A DNA stretch of 64,000 nt from Candidatus Saccharimonadota bacterium. Lineage in GTDB: Bacteria > Patescibacteriota > Saccharimonadia > Saccharimonadales > Saccharimonadaceae. The number at the start of each line of letters is the position of its first letter. The stretch's first letter is position 1. The DNA is taken from the NCBI GenBank assembly GCA_027492255.1, contig JAPUFB010000004.1, forward strand, positions 124,001 through 188,000, given 5' to 3'. Positions 43,230 through 52,377 of this stretch are shown here, in pieces. The notes beneath the pieces are model-generated. The model made no database searches. It saw only the letters and a list, made by a program, of their open reading frames with translations, and was not told where the DNA came from. Both the position numbers and the translations under genes were made by a program.

Positions 43230-44395
43230 CGTCGAACCCCGCCATTAGTACTCCATACATTAAAAATAGCTTTTGCTACGTCCTGAGCGGCGTGTGGACG
43301 CGCGAAGGCATGTAAGCGCTCAGCCATAGCATTTGACTCTTCGGGATGCTCCACCAGCTCAATAATCGTGTCTGTCAAAGCAGTAGACCGTGTAATATCA
43401 TGGTCACTTAATACGACTGCAGCTCTCGCTTTTTCATACACTTCAGCATTCTTCACCTGATCGCCAAGTACGTGTGAAGGAATCATAATCATTGGCTTTC
43501 CCAGCGCTGCAATTTCTTGCGTAAACGTTGCACTACCTCGCGACACAACGATATCCGCCGCCCCTAGTACCTTTGCCATATCCTTATATACAAAAGGAAC
43601 AATCTGATAATCTGCATGGTTCTTCGCACGGGTAACTATGTCGTTATAATCCCTCTTGCCAGTCACATGGTAAACACCAATCCCCTTCTCTAGTAAGTGT
43701 TGTATATTTTGCACCACTGCATTGTTAATTGTTTTCGCCCCAAGCCCGCCACCAGTCACTACTACTAGTGGTTTAGAGAGATCAACAACCCCGATTTCTT
43801 CCCTCGCCTGTCTTTTTTCTTCCTCAGTCAATGGACTGAAATCGGCACTAATCGGCACCCCCGTATAGTGCGAACGTGTCTTTGGGTACGAGGGGTAATT
43901 ATCAAGCGGCGAACCAGTGGTAATCTTATCGGCATACCGGGCGAGCACTGAATTCGTAAGGCCAGGACGCGCATCTGAATCATGAATAACGAGCGGTATG
44001 CGTAGCATTTTTGCCGCTAACCCTAACGGCAAGCAAACAAACCCCCCCTTCGCAAAGACGACATCAGGCCGCTCACGGAGCATAAGCCAGAGACTCTGAC
44101 GAAATCCATTCATAATCCGCGAGATATCAGCGATATTCTTTGAAGTCGTTGGGAGATCAAATAATTGCCGGTACCATGCAATGCCGTGATAGCGACGAAG
44201 TTTTCCGGCCGAAATTGTCTTCACGACTACCGGAACAGCTGCGTGCGACATAAGCCCGCGCGATTGTTCTTCGAAGGCCTTATCGCATACGAAGGTTACT
44301 TGCAGATCAGTATCGAGCTTACTCAGCTCGTTGACGACTGCGAGCACCGGTGTAACGTGTCCGCCCGATCCCCCGCCGACGCAGAGTAGTTTCAC
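43226..44395 (-). CDS. murG: UDP-GlcNAc:lipid I GlcNAc transferase MurG
   Basis: 389 residues. GT28 fold with Gly-rich GGGSGGHVTP at the N-terminus, the lipid-binding surface in the first half, and the donor-binding motif ADIVVSRGSATFTQEIAALGKPMIMIPS in the C-terminal half. Makes lipid II from lipid I on the inner membrane face. Remarkably, its first 77 nt overlap the end of ftsW in another frame. Confidence 0.95.
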   Translation of the reverse strand: MKLLCVGGGSGGHVTPVLAVVNELSKLDTDLQVTFVCDKAFEEQSRGLMSHAAVPVVVKTISAGKLRRYHGIAWYRQLFDLPTTSKNIADISRIMNGFRQSLWLMLRERPDVVFAKGGFVCLPLGLAAKMLRIPLVIHDSDARPGLTNSVLARYADKITTGSPLDNYPSYPKTRSHYTGVPISADFSPLTEEEKRQAREEIGVVDLSKPLVVVTGGGLGAKTINNAVVQNIQHLLEKGIGVYHVTGKRDYNDIVTRAKNHADYQIVPFVYKDMAKVLGAADIVVSRGSATFTQEIAALGKPMIMIPSHVLGDQVKNAEVYEKARAAVVLSDHDITRSTALTDTIIELVEHPEESNAMAERLHAFARPHAAQDVAKAIFNVWSTNGGVRR

Positions 44396-45623
44396 TTGTC
44401 TCCTCCGTTTTCGTTTCTAAATCCTTATGAGTAGTATAGCGCGAAATATAGAAAACTACACCTAGGCCAATCATTGTGAAAAGTAGACTTGTTCCGCCAA
44501 AACTAAGAAATGGCAGAGTCACTCCAGTCAACGGAAATACTCCAGTCATGGCGCCAATATTAACGACTATATGTGTCGCAAGTAATCCAAATATACCCGC
44601 TACCATGAGGCGAGCCGTCACATCGACCGTTCTATCCATGGTACGAAGGATGCGCTTTAAAAGAGCGTAGAAGATAATCAAGATAACAATCACCCCTACA
44701 AAACCGAAAGTCTCCCCAAGGATCGCAAAAATTGAATCATTAATCGCCTCTGGAAGATATCCAAATGCTTGTACGCTATGCCCCAATCCCTTCCCAAACA
44801 GACCCCCGGATCCAAGCGCAATAAGTGCCTGGTTTATATGATACGATGATGCATCCGATACATCGGCGGGATTAAGAAATGTCAGCACGCGGGCAATACG
44901 ATGCGGCGACGTCATAACAAGAACGAGGCCGGCCGCCGCTACCACCCCAAGACCTACACCGAAAATCCGTCCAGAAACACCAGCCGCAACAAGCATCGCA
45001 AGTACCATACCAAACAACGTAATACCGGTGCCCATATCTTTCTGTAGGACAATGATGAAGAATGCTGCAACCGCAAGAACAACCCCAAGCGGGATGAGTG
45101 TGTCTTTTATACTACTAATCGAACCATCCCGTACCCGGCGACCTAAGAAACCGGCCGTAAACAGCATAACGCCGAACTTCAGAAGTTCTGCCGGCTGAAA
45201 TGAGCTGATTCCTAAATTAAACCAGCGCACTGCACCACCGGTCTTAATAATCGGTCCACTATTCATAAATAACCCAAGGAGCGCAAGGAGGGCGCACAGC
45301 GCTATCGCAACCACAAGAATCTTATTCGTATATTTTTGCCAAAATGTCAGCGGAATTACTGATGCTATACCAAACGACACAAGCCCCATCGCAAGATAGA
45401 GGAGCTGTTTTTGCATGAAATACGCTTGATTCAATTCACTGCTTACGTTGTTATTGAGAAACTCAACGCGGGCCGGACTAATTGCATAAAGAACAACCAG
45501 CCCAACGAGGACTAAAAGACCCATATAGAGAACTATCTGGTAATCTGGCCGATGCTTGCGGACTGCGCCAAGCGTACCGCTTCGATCAATACGCGCCGAT
45601 GTTCGCCCACCAAGGAAACTCAC
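44319..45623 (-). CDS. ftsW: Peptidoglycan polymerase FtsW (SEDS family)
   Basis: 434 residues with ten membrane segments. SEDS motifs: KTGGAVRWFNLGISSFQPAELLKFG, LQKDMGTG, GHSVQAFGYLPEAINDSIFAILGE, and PLTGVTLPFLSFGGTSLL. Polymerises lipid II at the septum with the class B PBP encoded just upstream. GTG start overlapping the mraY stop by 4 nt, with GGAGGAAG before it. The roughly 40-residue C-terminal basic tail (TLRRRGIGRTRYTGARSRQ) runs 77 nt into murG. Confidence 0.95.
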   Translation of the reverse strand: MSFLGGRTSARIDRSGTLGAVRKHRPDYQIVLYMGLLVLVGLVVLYAISPARVEFLNNNVSSELNQAYFMQKQLLYLAMGLVSFGIASVIPLTFWQKYTNKILVVAIALCALLALLGLFMNSGPIIKTGGAVRWFNLGISSFQPAELLKFGVMLFTAGFLGRRVRDGSISSIKDTLIPLGVVLAVAAFFIIVLQKDMGTGITLFGMVLAMLVAAGVSGRIFGVGLGVVAAAGLVLVMTSPHRIARVLTFLNPADVSDASSYHINQALIALGSGGLFGKGLGHSVQAFGYLPEAINDSIFAILGETFGFVGVIVILIIFYALLKRILRTMDRTVDVTARLMVAGIFGLLATHIVVNIGAMTGVFPLTGVTLPFLSFGGTSLLFTMIGLGVVFYISRYTTHKDLETKTEETSETTLRRRGIGRTRYTGARSRQRAE

Positions 45624-46669
45624 CGGATGCTTCCTCCCATCAGCGCAACAATTAATCCAATGATCGCAACCACTTGACCAATTACCCAGAAACGCATCGT
45701 TACCTTTACTTCTGGCCAGCCTGAGGCTTCAAGGTGATGATGGTATGGTGCTGAGATGAAAATCCGTTTCCCGTGGCGTAGTTTTTTTGACAGAATCTGC
45801 AAGGAGCTTGAGCCAGCTTCAACAACAAAGAGTAATCCGATAATCGGAAGAAGAAAGAGTGTATCGGTCAGCATCGCAACAACACCAAGCGCCGTCCCAA
45901 ATGCAAAACTTCCGACATCACCCATAAAGAAACGAGCCGGGAAAATATTAAACCAAAGATAACTGAGGAGCGCGCCGAGCACAGTAAAGCAGAAGCCGGC
46001 AATACCGAAATTGCCTTGCAGTAGTGCGATAACACCAAATGCGCCGTAGGCTGTCGCCAGGAGTCCCCCGGCAAGTCCATCGAGTCCATCAGTAATATTG
46101 ACAGCATTGCCGGTTGAGACGACTACCATAACAAACAATGGGATAATCAGCCACCCAAGCTGCCATTCTCCGAAAAACGGCACATGCACATTCGTGTAGC
46201 CAAGCTTATAGTAAAAGAACCAGGCGGCAACGAGTGCTACAGCCGAAATAAGGAGAAATTTAATACTTGAACGAAGCCCGCTGATACCCGTACCATTGCC
46301 ACGAATATTGATAATATCGTCAATTAAACCAACAACGCCGCCGCCAAGTAGTGCAACAAGCGGTAACCATGTTTGTTGTCGGTCAAGATTAGCAACCAAT
46401 GTCACAAATGAGATTACTACAACCCCAATCAATCCAGCCATGGTCGGTATGTGCCGTCGATGCTTTTCTTCATGAAGCTTGTTGAACACCTTTAATTCTT
46501 CGCCTGTCGTACTGACTGTTCGAGGCTGTTTCCAGAATCGATACTTATAGGCTATGAAGGTATAAAGAGGCGTTAATGCCATCGCAAGCGAAAATGACCC
46601 AACCGCAAGCAGTGATATTTTCACGATATGAGGGATAAGTTGTGTGATAAATGGTGTAATATCAAGCAT
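45620..46669 (-). CDS. mraY: Phospho-MurNAc-pentapeptide transferase MraY
   Basis: 349 residues with ten membrane segments. Hallmarks: DDIINI (Mg-binding Asp pair), NAVNITDGLDGLAGG, FMGDVGSFAFG, and a HHHLEASGW near the end. Makes lipid I from UDP-MurNAc-pentapeptide and undecaprenyl phosphate. 14 nt after the PBP gene and overlapping ftsW, so within one operon. Confidence 0.95.
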   Translation of the reverse strand: MLDITPFITQLIPHIVKISLLAVGSFSLAMALTPLYTFIAYKYRFWKQPRTVSTTGEELKVFNKLHEEKHRRHIPTMAGLIGVVVISFVTLVANLDRQQTWLPLVALLGGGVVGLIDDIINIRGNGTGISGLRSSIKFLLISAVALVAAWFFYYKLGYTNVHVPFFGEWQLGWLIIPLFVMVVVSTGNAVNITDGLDGLAGGLLATAYGAFGVIALLQGNFGIAGFCFTVLGALLSYLWFNIFPARFFMGDVGSFAFGTALGVVAMLTDTLFLLPIIGLLFVVEAGSSSLQILSKKLRHGKRIFISAPYHHHLEASGWPEVKVTMRFWVIGQVVAIIGLIVALMGGSIR

Positions 46670-46683
46670 GGTAACGCGGCTCC

Positions 46684-48447
46684 TTACCGCATTGGTTCTA
46701 TATTGAGATACTTCAAAAGCCAGTTAGACAAAGTGTTGAAAATTGGTCCTGCCGCAGTCGTGCCCGCATAGCCGCCAGCTTTTGAGTCATCAACTCGTAC
46801 CATTATGACATATTCTGGAGTCTCCGCCCCACCAAAACCAAGATAGCTACCGATAGAATTATCATTAGAGTATTTCCCTGTTTTTGGATCTATGACCTGG
46901 CTTGTGCCCGTCTTACCGCCGATTTTATACCCTTCAGGATCATTAGGACCAAAGAATCCTTGTTTACGAGCTTGCCAGATGAGATCTCGCAGCTCAGCTG
47001 AATGAGCTGGTGACAATGTGTTCTCTGCCAAAACTTTTGGCTGCACTGATGATACGCTCCCGTCGCTACCTAGGGTTCCGTCAATCAGTGATGGCTGATA
47101 ATACCGTCCTCCGTTAATAGCGGCCGAAAACGCAGATGCCGCCTGTATCATAGTTACATCCATGCCTTGTCCAAAAGCCATATTGGCATAACGAACGTTA
47201 TTACCCTCTTGCTGATCGGGTGCAATAATTGTTCCAGGTGTTTCCCCTGCTTGCTCAATGCCGGTCAACTGACCGAAACGGTAGTGACTATGAAAATAGC
47301 TATAGAGAGTGTCGCGTGCCTGACGATTCACTTCTCCTCCACCCATTTGTCGTAACGTAAAAACCACACCGGTATTCAACGAATATCGAAGTGTTGTTAA
47401 CATTGTTGCATTTGCCTGTCGAGGGTCTTCTTCGACATTACAAATCTTGCGGTCATCAACAGTAGCGCAGCCGCTCGAATCATTGAAAACAGTATTTGTA
47501 TTGACAGCACCACTATCCAGACCAGCACCAACCGTGAGAGTCTTCATAACCGAGCCAGCTTCATACGGTGCGGATACGACGGCGTTCTGAAAAACACTAT
47601 AATCCTGTACGTCACCGTACTTCGATGGATCATAGGTCGGAAAATTAGCCATCGCAAGAACGTGACCACTTCGAGGATCCATCACTAGCACACTCCCCTT
47701 TGTTGCGCGTACATTTGCGAGACCGTCCCGCAGTACCTGCTCAGCTTTACTTTGAATATTACGGTCAACGCTAAGCACAAGGTTATCGCCATTCTTAGCC
47801 TCGACCCTTGCATCATCTTTACCGATTGTGAGAGGAATTCGTCGCACATCTGTAACCGCTTCAAGTGTTCCTGGTGTACCGACAAGACGAGCCTGGAGAG
47901 CCTCTTCAAGTCCGTACTGACCAGTTCCTTCTGTATTTACATATCCCAGAGTCTGCGCGGCTAATGCTTGTTCAGGATAGACGCGTCGAGATCCTTTTTG
48001 CAATCCAATACCCGCAACATTCTCTTTCTGTATAAGTTCTGCTTGGGTACGTGATACCTGTCGAGCAAGCACAATATACCGGACACTTTTATCCGTCAGA
48101 CGAGCAAGGGAGTCGCTCACGATATTGCCGCCTGCTACGTTCTTGAGAACCTGAGTGACCTTACTAGCATCAGTGACTTCTGATGGATCCGCAAATACCG
48201 TATACACCGTCTCATTGAGTACGAGCGGTACTACTCCTGCTCCATCATGCGCATATATCTTACCCCGTTCCGGAGCAATTGTTAGTTTTGATACTTGGCT
48301 TGCTTTCGCCTGTTCGTCATAGTATCCGTGCTGAATAACCTGAATATAAAATAACCGCAGCGTAAAAATCCCAAAAAGCCCGAGCACTACAATCCGTAGG
48401 AGGCGCGAACGAGGCATGCGAGAAAACTGCTGCGTAAGTTGTGGCAT
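46684..48447 (-). CDS. ftsI: Class B penicillin-binding protein (FtsI/PBP2-like transpeptidase)
   Basis: 587 residues. One membrane segment at about 13-33, pedestal domain, then transpeptidase with active Ser299 in the SxxK motif GSVMK, SLN motif, and KTG with Lys512 in GGKTGTS. Crosslinks septal peptidoglycan and pairs with FtsW. No PASTA domains, so more like actinobacterial or Gram-negative FtsI than pneumococcal PBP2x. Second gene after the ftsL-like one, 36 nt apart. Confidence 0.93.
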   Translation of the reverse strand: MPQLTQQFSRMPRSRLLRIVVLGLFGIFTLRLFYIQVIQHGYYDEQAKASQVSKLTIAPERGKIYAHDGAGVVPLVLNETVYTVFADPSEVTDASKVTQVLKNVAGGNIVSDSLARLTDKSVRYIVLARQVSRTQAELIQKENVAGIGLQKGSRRVYPEQALAAQTLGYVNTEGTGQYGLEEALQARLVGTPGTLEAVTDVRRIPLTIGKDDARVEAKNGDNLVLSVDRNIQSKAEQVLRDGLANVRATKGSVLVMDPRSGHVLAMANFPTYDPSKYGDVQDYSVFQNAVVSAPYEAGSVMKTLTVGAGLDSGAVNTNTVFNDSSGCATVDDRKICNVEEDPRQANATMLTTLRYSLNTGVVFTLRQMGGGEVNRQARDTLYSYFHSHYRFGQLTGIEQAGETPGTIIAPDQQEGNNVRYANMAFGQGMDVTMIQAASAFSAAINGGRYYQPSLIDGTLGSDGSVSSVQPKVLAENTLSPAHSAELRDLIWQARKQGFFGPNDPEGYKIGGKTGTSQVIDPKTGKYSNDNSIGSYLGFGGAETPEYVIMVRVDDSKAGGYAGTTAAGPIFNTLSNWLLKYLNIEPMR

Positions 48448-48483
48448 TATAAGTTCTATAGGGTATTAAGGTAGTAGATTCGG

Positions 48484-48840
48484 TTAATTAACGTAGTCAA
48501 CGCTCTTTGGTTCGGTCATAGCCTTCGCGACATTACTATCCTTGACGCGTTGTAAAGCTTGTAGGCGGGCATTTTCGACCTGGAGGTCTTGCTGCTCGGC
48601 CTTGAGTGAAGCCATCTGTTCACTTTGAGTATTTAGCGTATAGCCGTAAAAACTAGTTTTCGTCACTTGTGTGAGATAGATAAGACCAAGTACCGCAATC
48701 ATCAATGCGACGAGCACCGTATGAGTAATCGGTCCCATTGCCGCACGTGGAGCAAATGCAACGGTATTTTGGTTTCGCTGCCACGAACGTTCACGCCGTG
48801 AGGAAAACCCCGAATTGTTTCTTCGAGTAGTATAAGACAT
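48484..48840 (-). CDS. ftsL: FtsL-like single-pass coiled-coil division protein
   Basis: 118 residues: basic cytoplasmic part, one membrane segment (about 36-56), then a Leu-heptad coiled coil (QSEQMASLKAEQQDLQVENARLQALQRV). Size, topology and place between rsmH and ftsI match FtsL, which scaffolds FtsQ, FtsB and FtsWI. Sequence conservation in FtsL is low, so identification rests on synteny. Confidence 0.75.
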   Translation of the reverse strand: MSYTTRRNNSGFSSRRERSWQRNQNTVAFAPRAAMGPITHTVLVALMIAVLGLIYLTQVTKTSFYGYTLNTQSEQMASLKAEQQDLQVENARLQALQRVKDSNVAKAMTEPKSVDYVN

Positions 48841-48935
48841 GTGGTGGAATGTTTTTCGTTAAATATTTATATGCACTCCCCTTGCAACTTGGACCGGTAC
48901 TTTATGTAGCCGGCCAAGTTAAAAGGAGCATACCG

Positions 48936-49007
48936 TTATTTACGGCGTCCGAAACGGACGTCGACGCGATATGCCTTTGGAGTTATATCGACAACTTTGA
49001 TAGCCAT
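48936..49007 (-). CDS. Possible 23-aa small protein inside the division cluster
   Basis: ATG-initiated frame on the minus strand, 27 nt after rsmH: MAIKVVDITPKAYRVDVRFG then RRK and TAA. AGGAAAGGA lies about 12 nt upstream, a little far for a standard Shine-Dalgarno. Base composition and codons look coding (GTC, GAC, CGT). It is followed by a bulged 11-bp hairpin before ftsL. Could be a real micro-ORF or a leader peptide; no homologue known to me. Confidence 0.35.
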   Translation of the reverse strand: MAIKVVDITPKAYRVDVRFGRRK

Positions 49008-49034
49008 AGCTTTCGTTGTCCTTTCCTGTTGTTT

Positions 49035-49976
49035 TTATTTTTTCACTGCGACCCGGAGAATTGCACTTCGAGCACGCGGATTGTGAACATCGTCAGTTTT
49101 GCCAAGAATCGCTTTTTTAGTAAGGAGGGTCAGTTCAGCTTCGTACCCGGCATTTGCTTGATCAGCAAAATACTGTTTAACGAGTCGGTCTTCCAGACTA
49201 TGGAAACTAATGATTGCGATCCGTCCGCCTGGCTCAAGGAGAGCTGGAATGTTTTTGAGTAGGGTTTCTACTTGTTCCAGCTCCCTATTGAGCTCTATCC
49301 GGATGGCTTGAAAGGTGCGCGTCGCTGGATGAGTCTTTTGGAAACGTCCGCGATGTGTATTAAGTATGACGTCGGCAAGCACTTGGGTCGTCAATATCGG
49401 TCGAGCCCGCGTGATCGCTCTCGCGATGGCACGTGCCCTGCCAGGAGGTTCTTCTCCGTAGCGTTCGATAATCTCTTGCAAAACGGTTTCGCTCGCATGA
49501 TTCACGATATCCGCAGCAGTTTTTTCCTGCCGTTGATCCATGCGCATGTCAAGCGGACCATTCCGTTTGAGTGAGAACCCACGTTCTGCCTTGTCGAGCT
49601 GTGGTGACGATACCCCCAAGTCAACAAGTACCATATTATAACGTTTTGCACCTGCGATTGCACTCCTTATGAAGTGAGCAAAATCGTCATGTACAACCTT
49701 CGCCCCGAGCTCCCGGAAAGATTCCAGTTGCTGGATAGCAAAATTATCGCGATCTACCAGTGTCATCTTGGACGCGTTCCCAGTTTTTGCCAGGATTGCT
49801 CTTGCATGACCGCCGTACCCGGCAGTTAAGTCAAGATATGTTTCGTTAGTTTTCGGGCTTAAAAGCTCGATTACTTTTTCAAGAAGCACTGGAATATGGA
49901 GTAGTTCGGTTTCGTTCGATATGTGATCGTTCGATTCCTTGTGTTGTTGTGGTGGTTTTTTACTCATATTATTCAC
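49035..49976 (-). CDS. rsmH: 16S rRNA m4C1402 methyltransferase RsmH (MraW)
   Basis: 313 residues. SAM-binding motif DLTAGYGGHARAI near residue 49, ending with the conserved NPRARSAILRVAVK. Other conserved parts: VLVDLGVSSPQLDKAERGFS, LDMRMDQRQ, IISFHSLEDRLVKQYF. N-methylates C1402 of 16S rRNA. First gene of the division cluster; mraZ, which often precedes it, is absent. It starts within a few codons of several ATGs and the exact start is uncertain. Confidence 0.95.
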   Translation of the reverse strand: MNNMSKKPPQQHKESNDHISNETELLHIPVLLEKVIELLSPKTNETYLDLTAGYGGHARAILAKTGNASKMTLVDRDNFAIQQLESFRELGAKVVHDDFAHFIRSAIAGAKRYNMVLVDLGVSSPQLDKAERGFSLKRNGPLDMRMDQRQEKTAADIVNHASETVLQEIIERYGEEPPGRARAIARAITRARPILTTQVLADVILNTHRGRFQKTHPATRTFQAIRIELNRELEQVETLLKNIPALLEPGGRIAIISFHSLEDRLVKQYFADQANAGYEAELTLLTKKAILGKTDDVHNPRARSAILRVAVKK

Positions 49977-50019
49977 GTTTCATTTTATCGTTTTTAGTCG
50001 GTAAATGATACGCTTTTCT

Positions 50020-50044
50020 ACGAGGTCACCTATCTGACAGTCAA
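50020..50044. repeat. 25-bp inverted repeat, left arm
   Basis: Starts ACGAGGTCACCTATCTG; complements 50281-50305 except at two positions. Confidence 0.6.
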
Positions 50045-50280
50045 TGTTTGTTTTCGCAAAATTTTTGTTTTTGTCACCCGACAAGTGTGTCGGATGTGAG
50101 TAGTCAATGGAGTTGTTGTGGTGTGAGGTACCGATAGATCGGAACCCCAATTTTTCGTTGAAGTCTCCACTGACTAGTGAGAGAGTGAGAGACTTATGTG
50201 TGAGGTGGAGTTTTTTGGGAGGTGTGTTGTTTGATGAAAGAACAAAAGCGGTAATTTTCAGCTGTCGCTTTATTCAGCTG

Positions 50281-50305
50281 TTGACTGCCAGATAGTTGAC
50301 CTCGT
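50281..50305. repeat. 25-bp inverted repeat, right arm
   Basis: Starts TTGACTGCCAGATAG; separated from the left arm by 236 nt. A further CTATCTGAC copy lies at 50312-50320. Confidence 0.6.
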
Positions 50306-50776
50306 GAATTCTCTATCTGACGACCGATTTGTTAACGTGCTTTGTTACTAATGCAGTGAAAGACGATATGTCATCGTCTTATCTCATTAGTGAATTGTTA
50401 TGTGGTGCCGTGGTTTTTTATTTTTGACGCTGCAGCTGATTTTGGCTGCTTTGTTTGCCACTGACATTAGTCTACAGCCATGCTTAAGCGAGATGCAAGT
50501 ACTTTTTTGCATATTATTGCAAAATATTCCCCTTTCTGTGGATAAATACCCGCCTTCACCGGGGTTGCTATTTGATAAAAATCAGATTTTCCCCTGTAGA
50601 CTGTGTATAACTATCATTTTTGTAAATAATAATTATGTAATCTGTCAATGATTTTATGTCATATTTCATATGTTAATTACAATATCATTTTTTATATGTT
50701 TTGGTATATTTGTCAATATATACTAGATCATAAAATGTATACATTACACAAATTTACCTCAAGAAACAAGTGGGTT

Positions 50777-51379
50777 TTAGCTTTCGGAGAGAATGTCTTC
50801 GAAGAAGGTTTTTGCATCTCTTAGACTGTAGAGTAATGGCCAATCTGGAGAAATACCTGATGTATCACCATCTAAACTAACCTGTACGAAGCTCGTACTG
50901 CTCGGTAATTCATCGCCTATAGCCTTGTCATCAACGAGCCAACCCGGTTCGTTTATTTCCTCGAGAAAAAGTGCTTTACTCTGAAGCATCGTTATAATTT
51001 CAATCCCCTGCAGCGAAGGACAGAGAGCAGCCTTAAACCTCTGATAATCATCAAATCCATACGTCAGTATGATCGGCGAAGCTTTTTCTCTTAATAATTC
51101 AATAAACTCACCCGCGCCATCATACTCAAATCTGCCGTCCGCGAGATCCGACTGCTCTAATTGTCCATATACCAGATCAGGATCAAGTCCTTCAGATATA
51201 AGCTGAGCTGAGAAATCATGTGCGTATGTGGTGTCGTCACTCCATACGTAAAACTGCGTTTGATTAGTATACATCTCTTCAGGGTTGATCTCGGGATATA
51301 ATTTCCCTATCTCCTCCATGACTTCTTTCATTCTGTCGGTTTGAAAAAGAGTTCGGTCAAGATCTACGTATACGTTCAT
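50777..51379 (-). CDS. HAD-superfamily hydrolase-like protein
   Basis: 200 residues. Begins with the HAD motif DLDRTLF (nucleophile Asp and general acid Asp), has a Thr/Ser motif around PIILTYGFDD and ends with WLVDDKAIGDE, the acidic motif IV. Cap region is helical. Probable small-molecule phosphatase of unknown substrate. Overlaps the YvcK-like gene by 4 nt and closes a three-gene operon. Confidence 0.75.
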   Translation of the reverse strand: MNVYVDLDRTLFQTDRMKEVMEEIGKLYPEINPEEMYTNQTQFYVWSDDTTYAHDFSAQLISEGLDPDLVYGQLEQSDLADGRFEYDGAGEFIELLREKASPIILTYGFDDYQRFKAALCPSLQGIEIITMLQSKALFLEEINEPGWLVDDKAIGDELPSSTSFVQVSLDGDTSGISPDWPLLYSLRDAKTFFEDILSES

Positions 51380-52377
51380 GTAAAATATATCCTCATCAGT
51401 TGTCGTGCGATGGCATCAGGATCGTGACGGATGTAACTCCGATCAGCACTTAATGCATCACTTGAGTGATTGTTTTGCCATATATAACCAGATAGCAACG
51501 GGACACCACGATACTGATACTGTTGTTTCTTAAGTGTGTCTATATCTGCCTCAACACTCAATTCACCATCGTGTGCATACTTATCAAGAAGAGCTTTGTT
51601 TGGTAATGCACTATTGAACACAACATAGTCAAGAAAATCTCCTCCGGCCAGTCGTTCAATCTCAGCGGCAAAATCATGTACTTTTAGACTATGCGTGGAA
51701 TGAGGTTTAGTAACGAGATTACATACATAGACACACACGGCTTTCGTTCGCGTCAAAGCCTCACCGACTCCCGGTACAACAAGTACCGGTGCAATACTCT
51801 CATAGAGATCACCCGGTGCTATCACAACCATATCAGCTTCGAGGATTGCCTGAATCGCTCGTGGATTTGCAACGGCCGCAGGTCGGAGTTCAACCTTCGG
51901 ACATCGTGCTAGAGATGAGCGGCCTATCTTATCTTCACCGACAATCATTTTTCCGTCTTGACCTTCAACACAAAGCGTCACGTCCGTAAGTGTCATAGGC
52001 TCAACTTTTCCGGTAATGTTTAAAACTTCACTAGCAAGCTCAACTGCCTCGGCAAAATTCCCTGTCATCTTCTCTAGAGCGGATAAAAATAAATTACCGA
52101 AGGCATGCCCCTTCATCGTCCCTTCTTCAAATCGATAATTAAACAAATCTCTTACTTTTGGTGAATCACTGAGCGCAACGAGACATTGTCGCACGTCACC
52201 TGGCGGTAAGGCACCCAATTCATCTCGTAACTGTCCTGTTGAACCCCCATCATCCGCCATATCAACGATTGCGGTAATATCTTGAACGTAGTTTTTCAAA
52301 CCGCTAAGTACTGCAAAGCTCCCCGTCCCGCCGCCTATAACAACAAATTTAGCTCCTGCAACTTCTTCGTGAATCAT
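51376..52377 (-). CDS. YvcK/CofD-like protein (gluconeogenesis factor family)
   Basis: 333 residues with the family hallmarks FVVIGGGTGSFAVLSGLK, DMADDGGSTGQLRDELGALPPGDVRQCL and GNLFLSALEKM, plus VVIAPGDLYESIAPVLVVPG. YvcK binds UDP-sugars and links carbon metabolism to wall synthesis in Firmicutes and Actinobacteria; CofD itself is a 2-phospholactate transferase. Neighbouring GH1 and cell-wall genes favour the YvcK role. Overlaps both flanking genes by 4 nt. Confidence 0.88.
   Translation of the reverse strand: MIHEEVAGAKFVVIGGGTGSFAVLSGLKNYVQDITAIVDMADDGGSTGQLRDELGALPPGDVRQCLVALSDSPKVRDLFNYRFEEGTMKGHAFGNLFLSALEKMTGNFAEAVELASEVLNITGKVEPMTLTDVTLCVEGQDGKMIVGEDKIGRSSLARCPKVELRPAAVANPRAIQAILEADMVVIAPGDLYESIAPVLVVPGVGEALTRTKAVCVYVCNLVTKPHSTHSLKVHDFAAEIERLAGGDFLDYVVFNSALPNKALLDKYAHDGELSVEADIDTLKKQQYQYRGVPLLSGYIWQNNHSSDALSADRSYIRHDPDAIARQLMRIYFT

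Larger units (their letters stand above)
49977..50776. other. 800-bp intergenic region with inverted repeat and two DnaA boxes
   Basis: No supported ORF. Left part: a 25-bp inverted repeat (50020-50044 with 50281-50305, 23 of 25 matched) and several purine-rich GTGAG/GTGTG motifs. Right part: two exact DnaA-box consensus sites, TGTGGATAA (50537-50545) and TGTGTATAA (50602-50610), followed by about 150 nt of very AT-rich DNA. Both flanking genes run on the minus strand, so the rsmH promoter must lie at its left end (ATAAAAT at about 49983-49989 on the minus strand is a candidate -10). Confidence 0.5.

Noticed and set aside
48849-49262. 137-aa plus-strand ORF opposite rsmH
   Set aside because: It is antisense to the conserved end of rsmH and has Cys/Phe-rich shadow composition.
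49977-50776. Main replication origin
   Set aside because: Two DnaA boxes and AT-rich DNA are present, but dnaA/dnaN are absent and both flanking operons point the same way.
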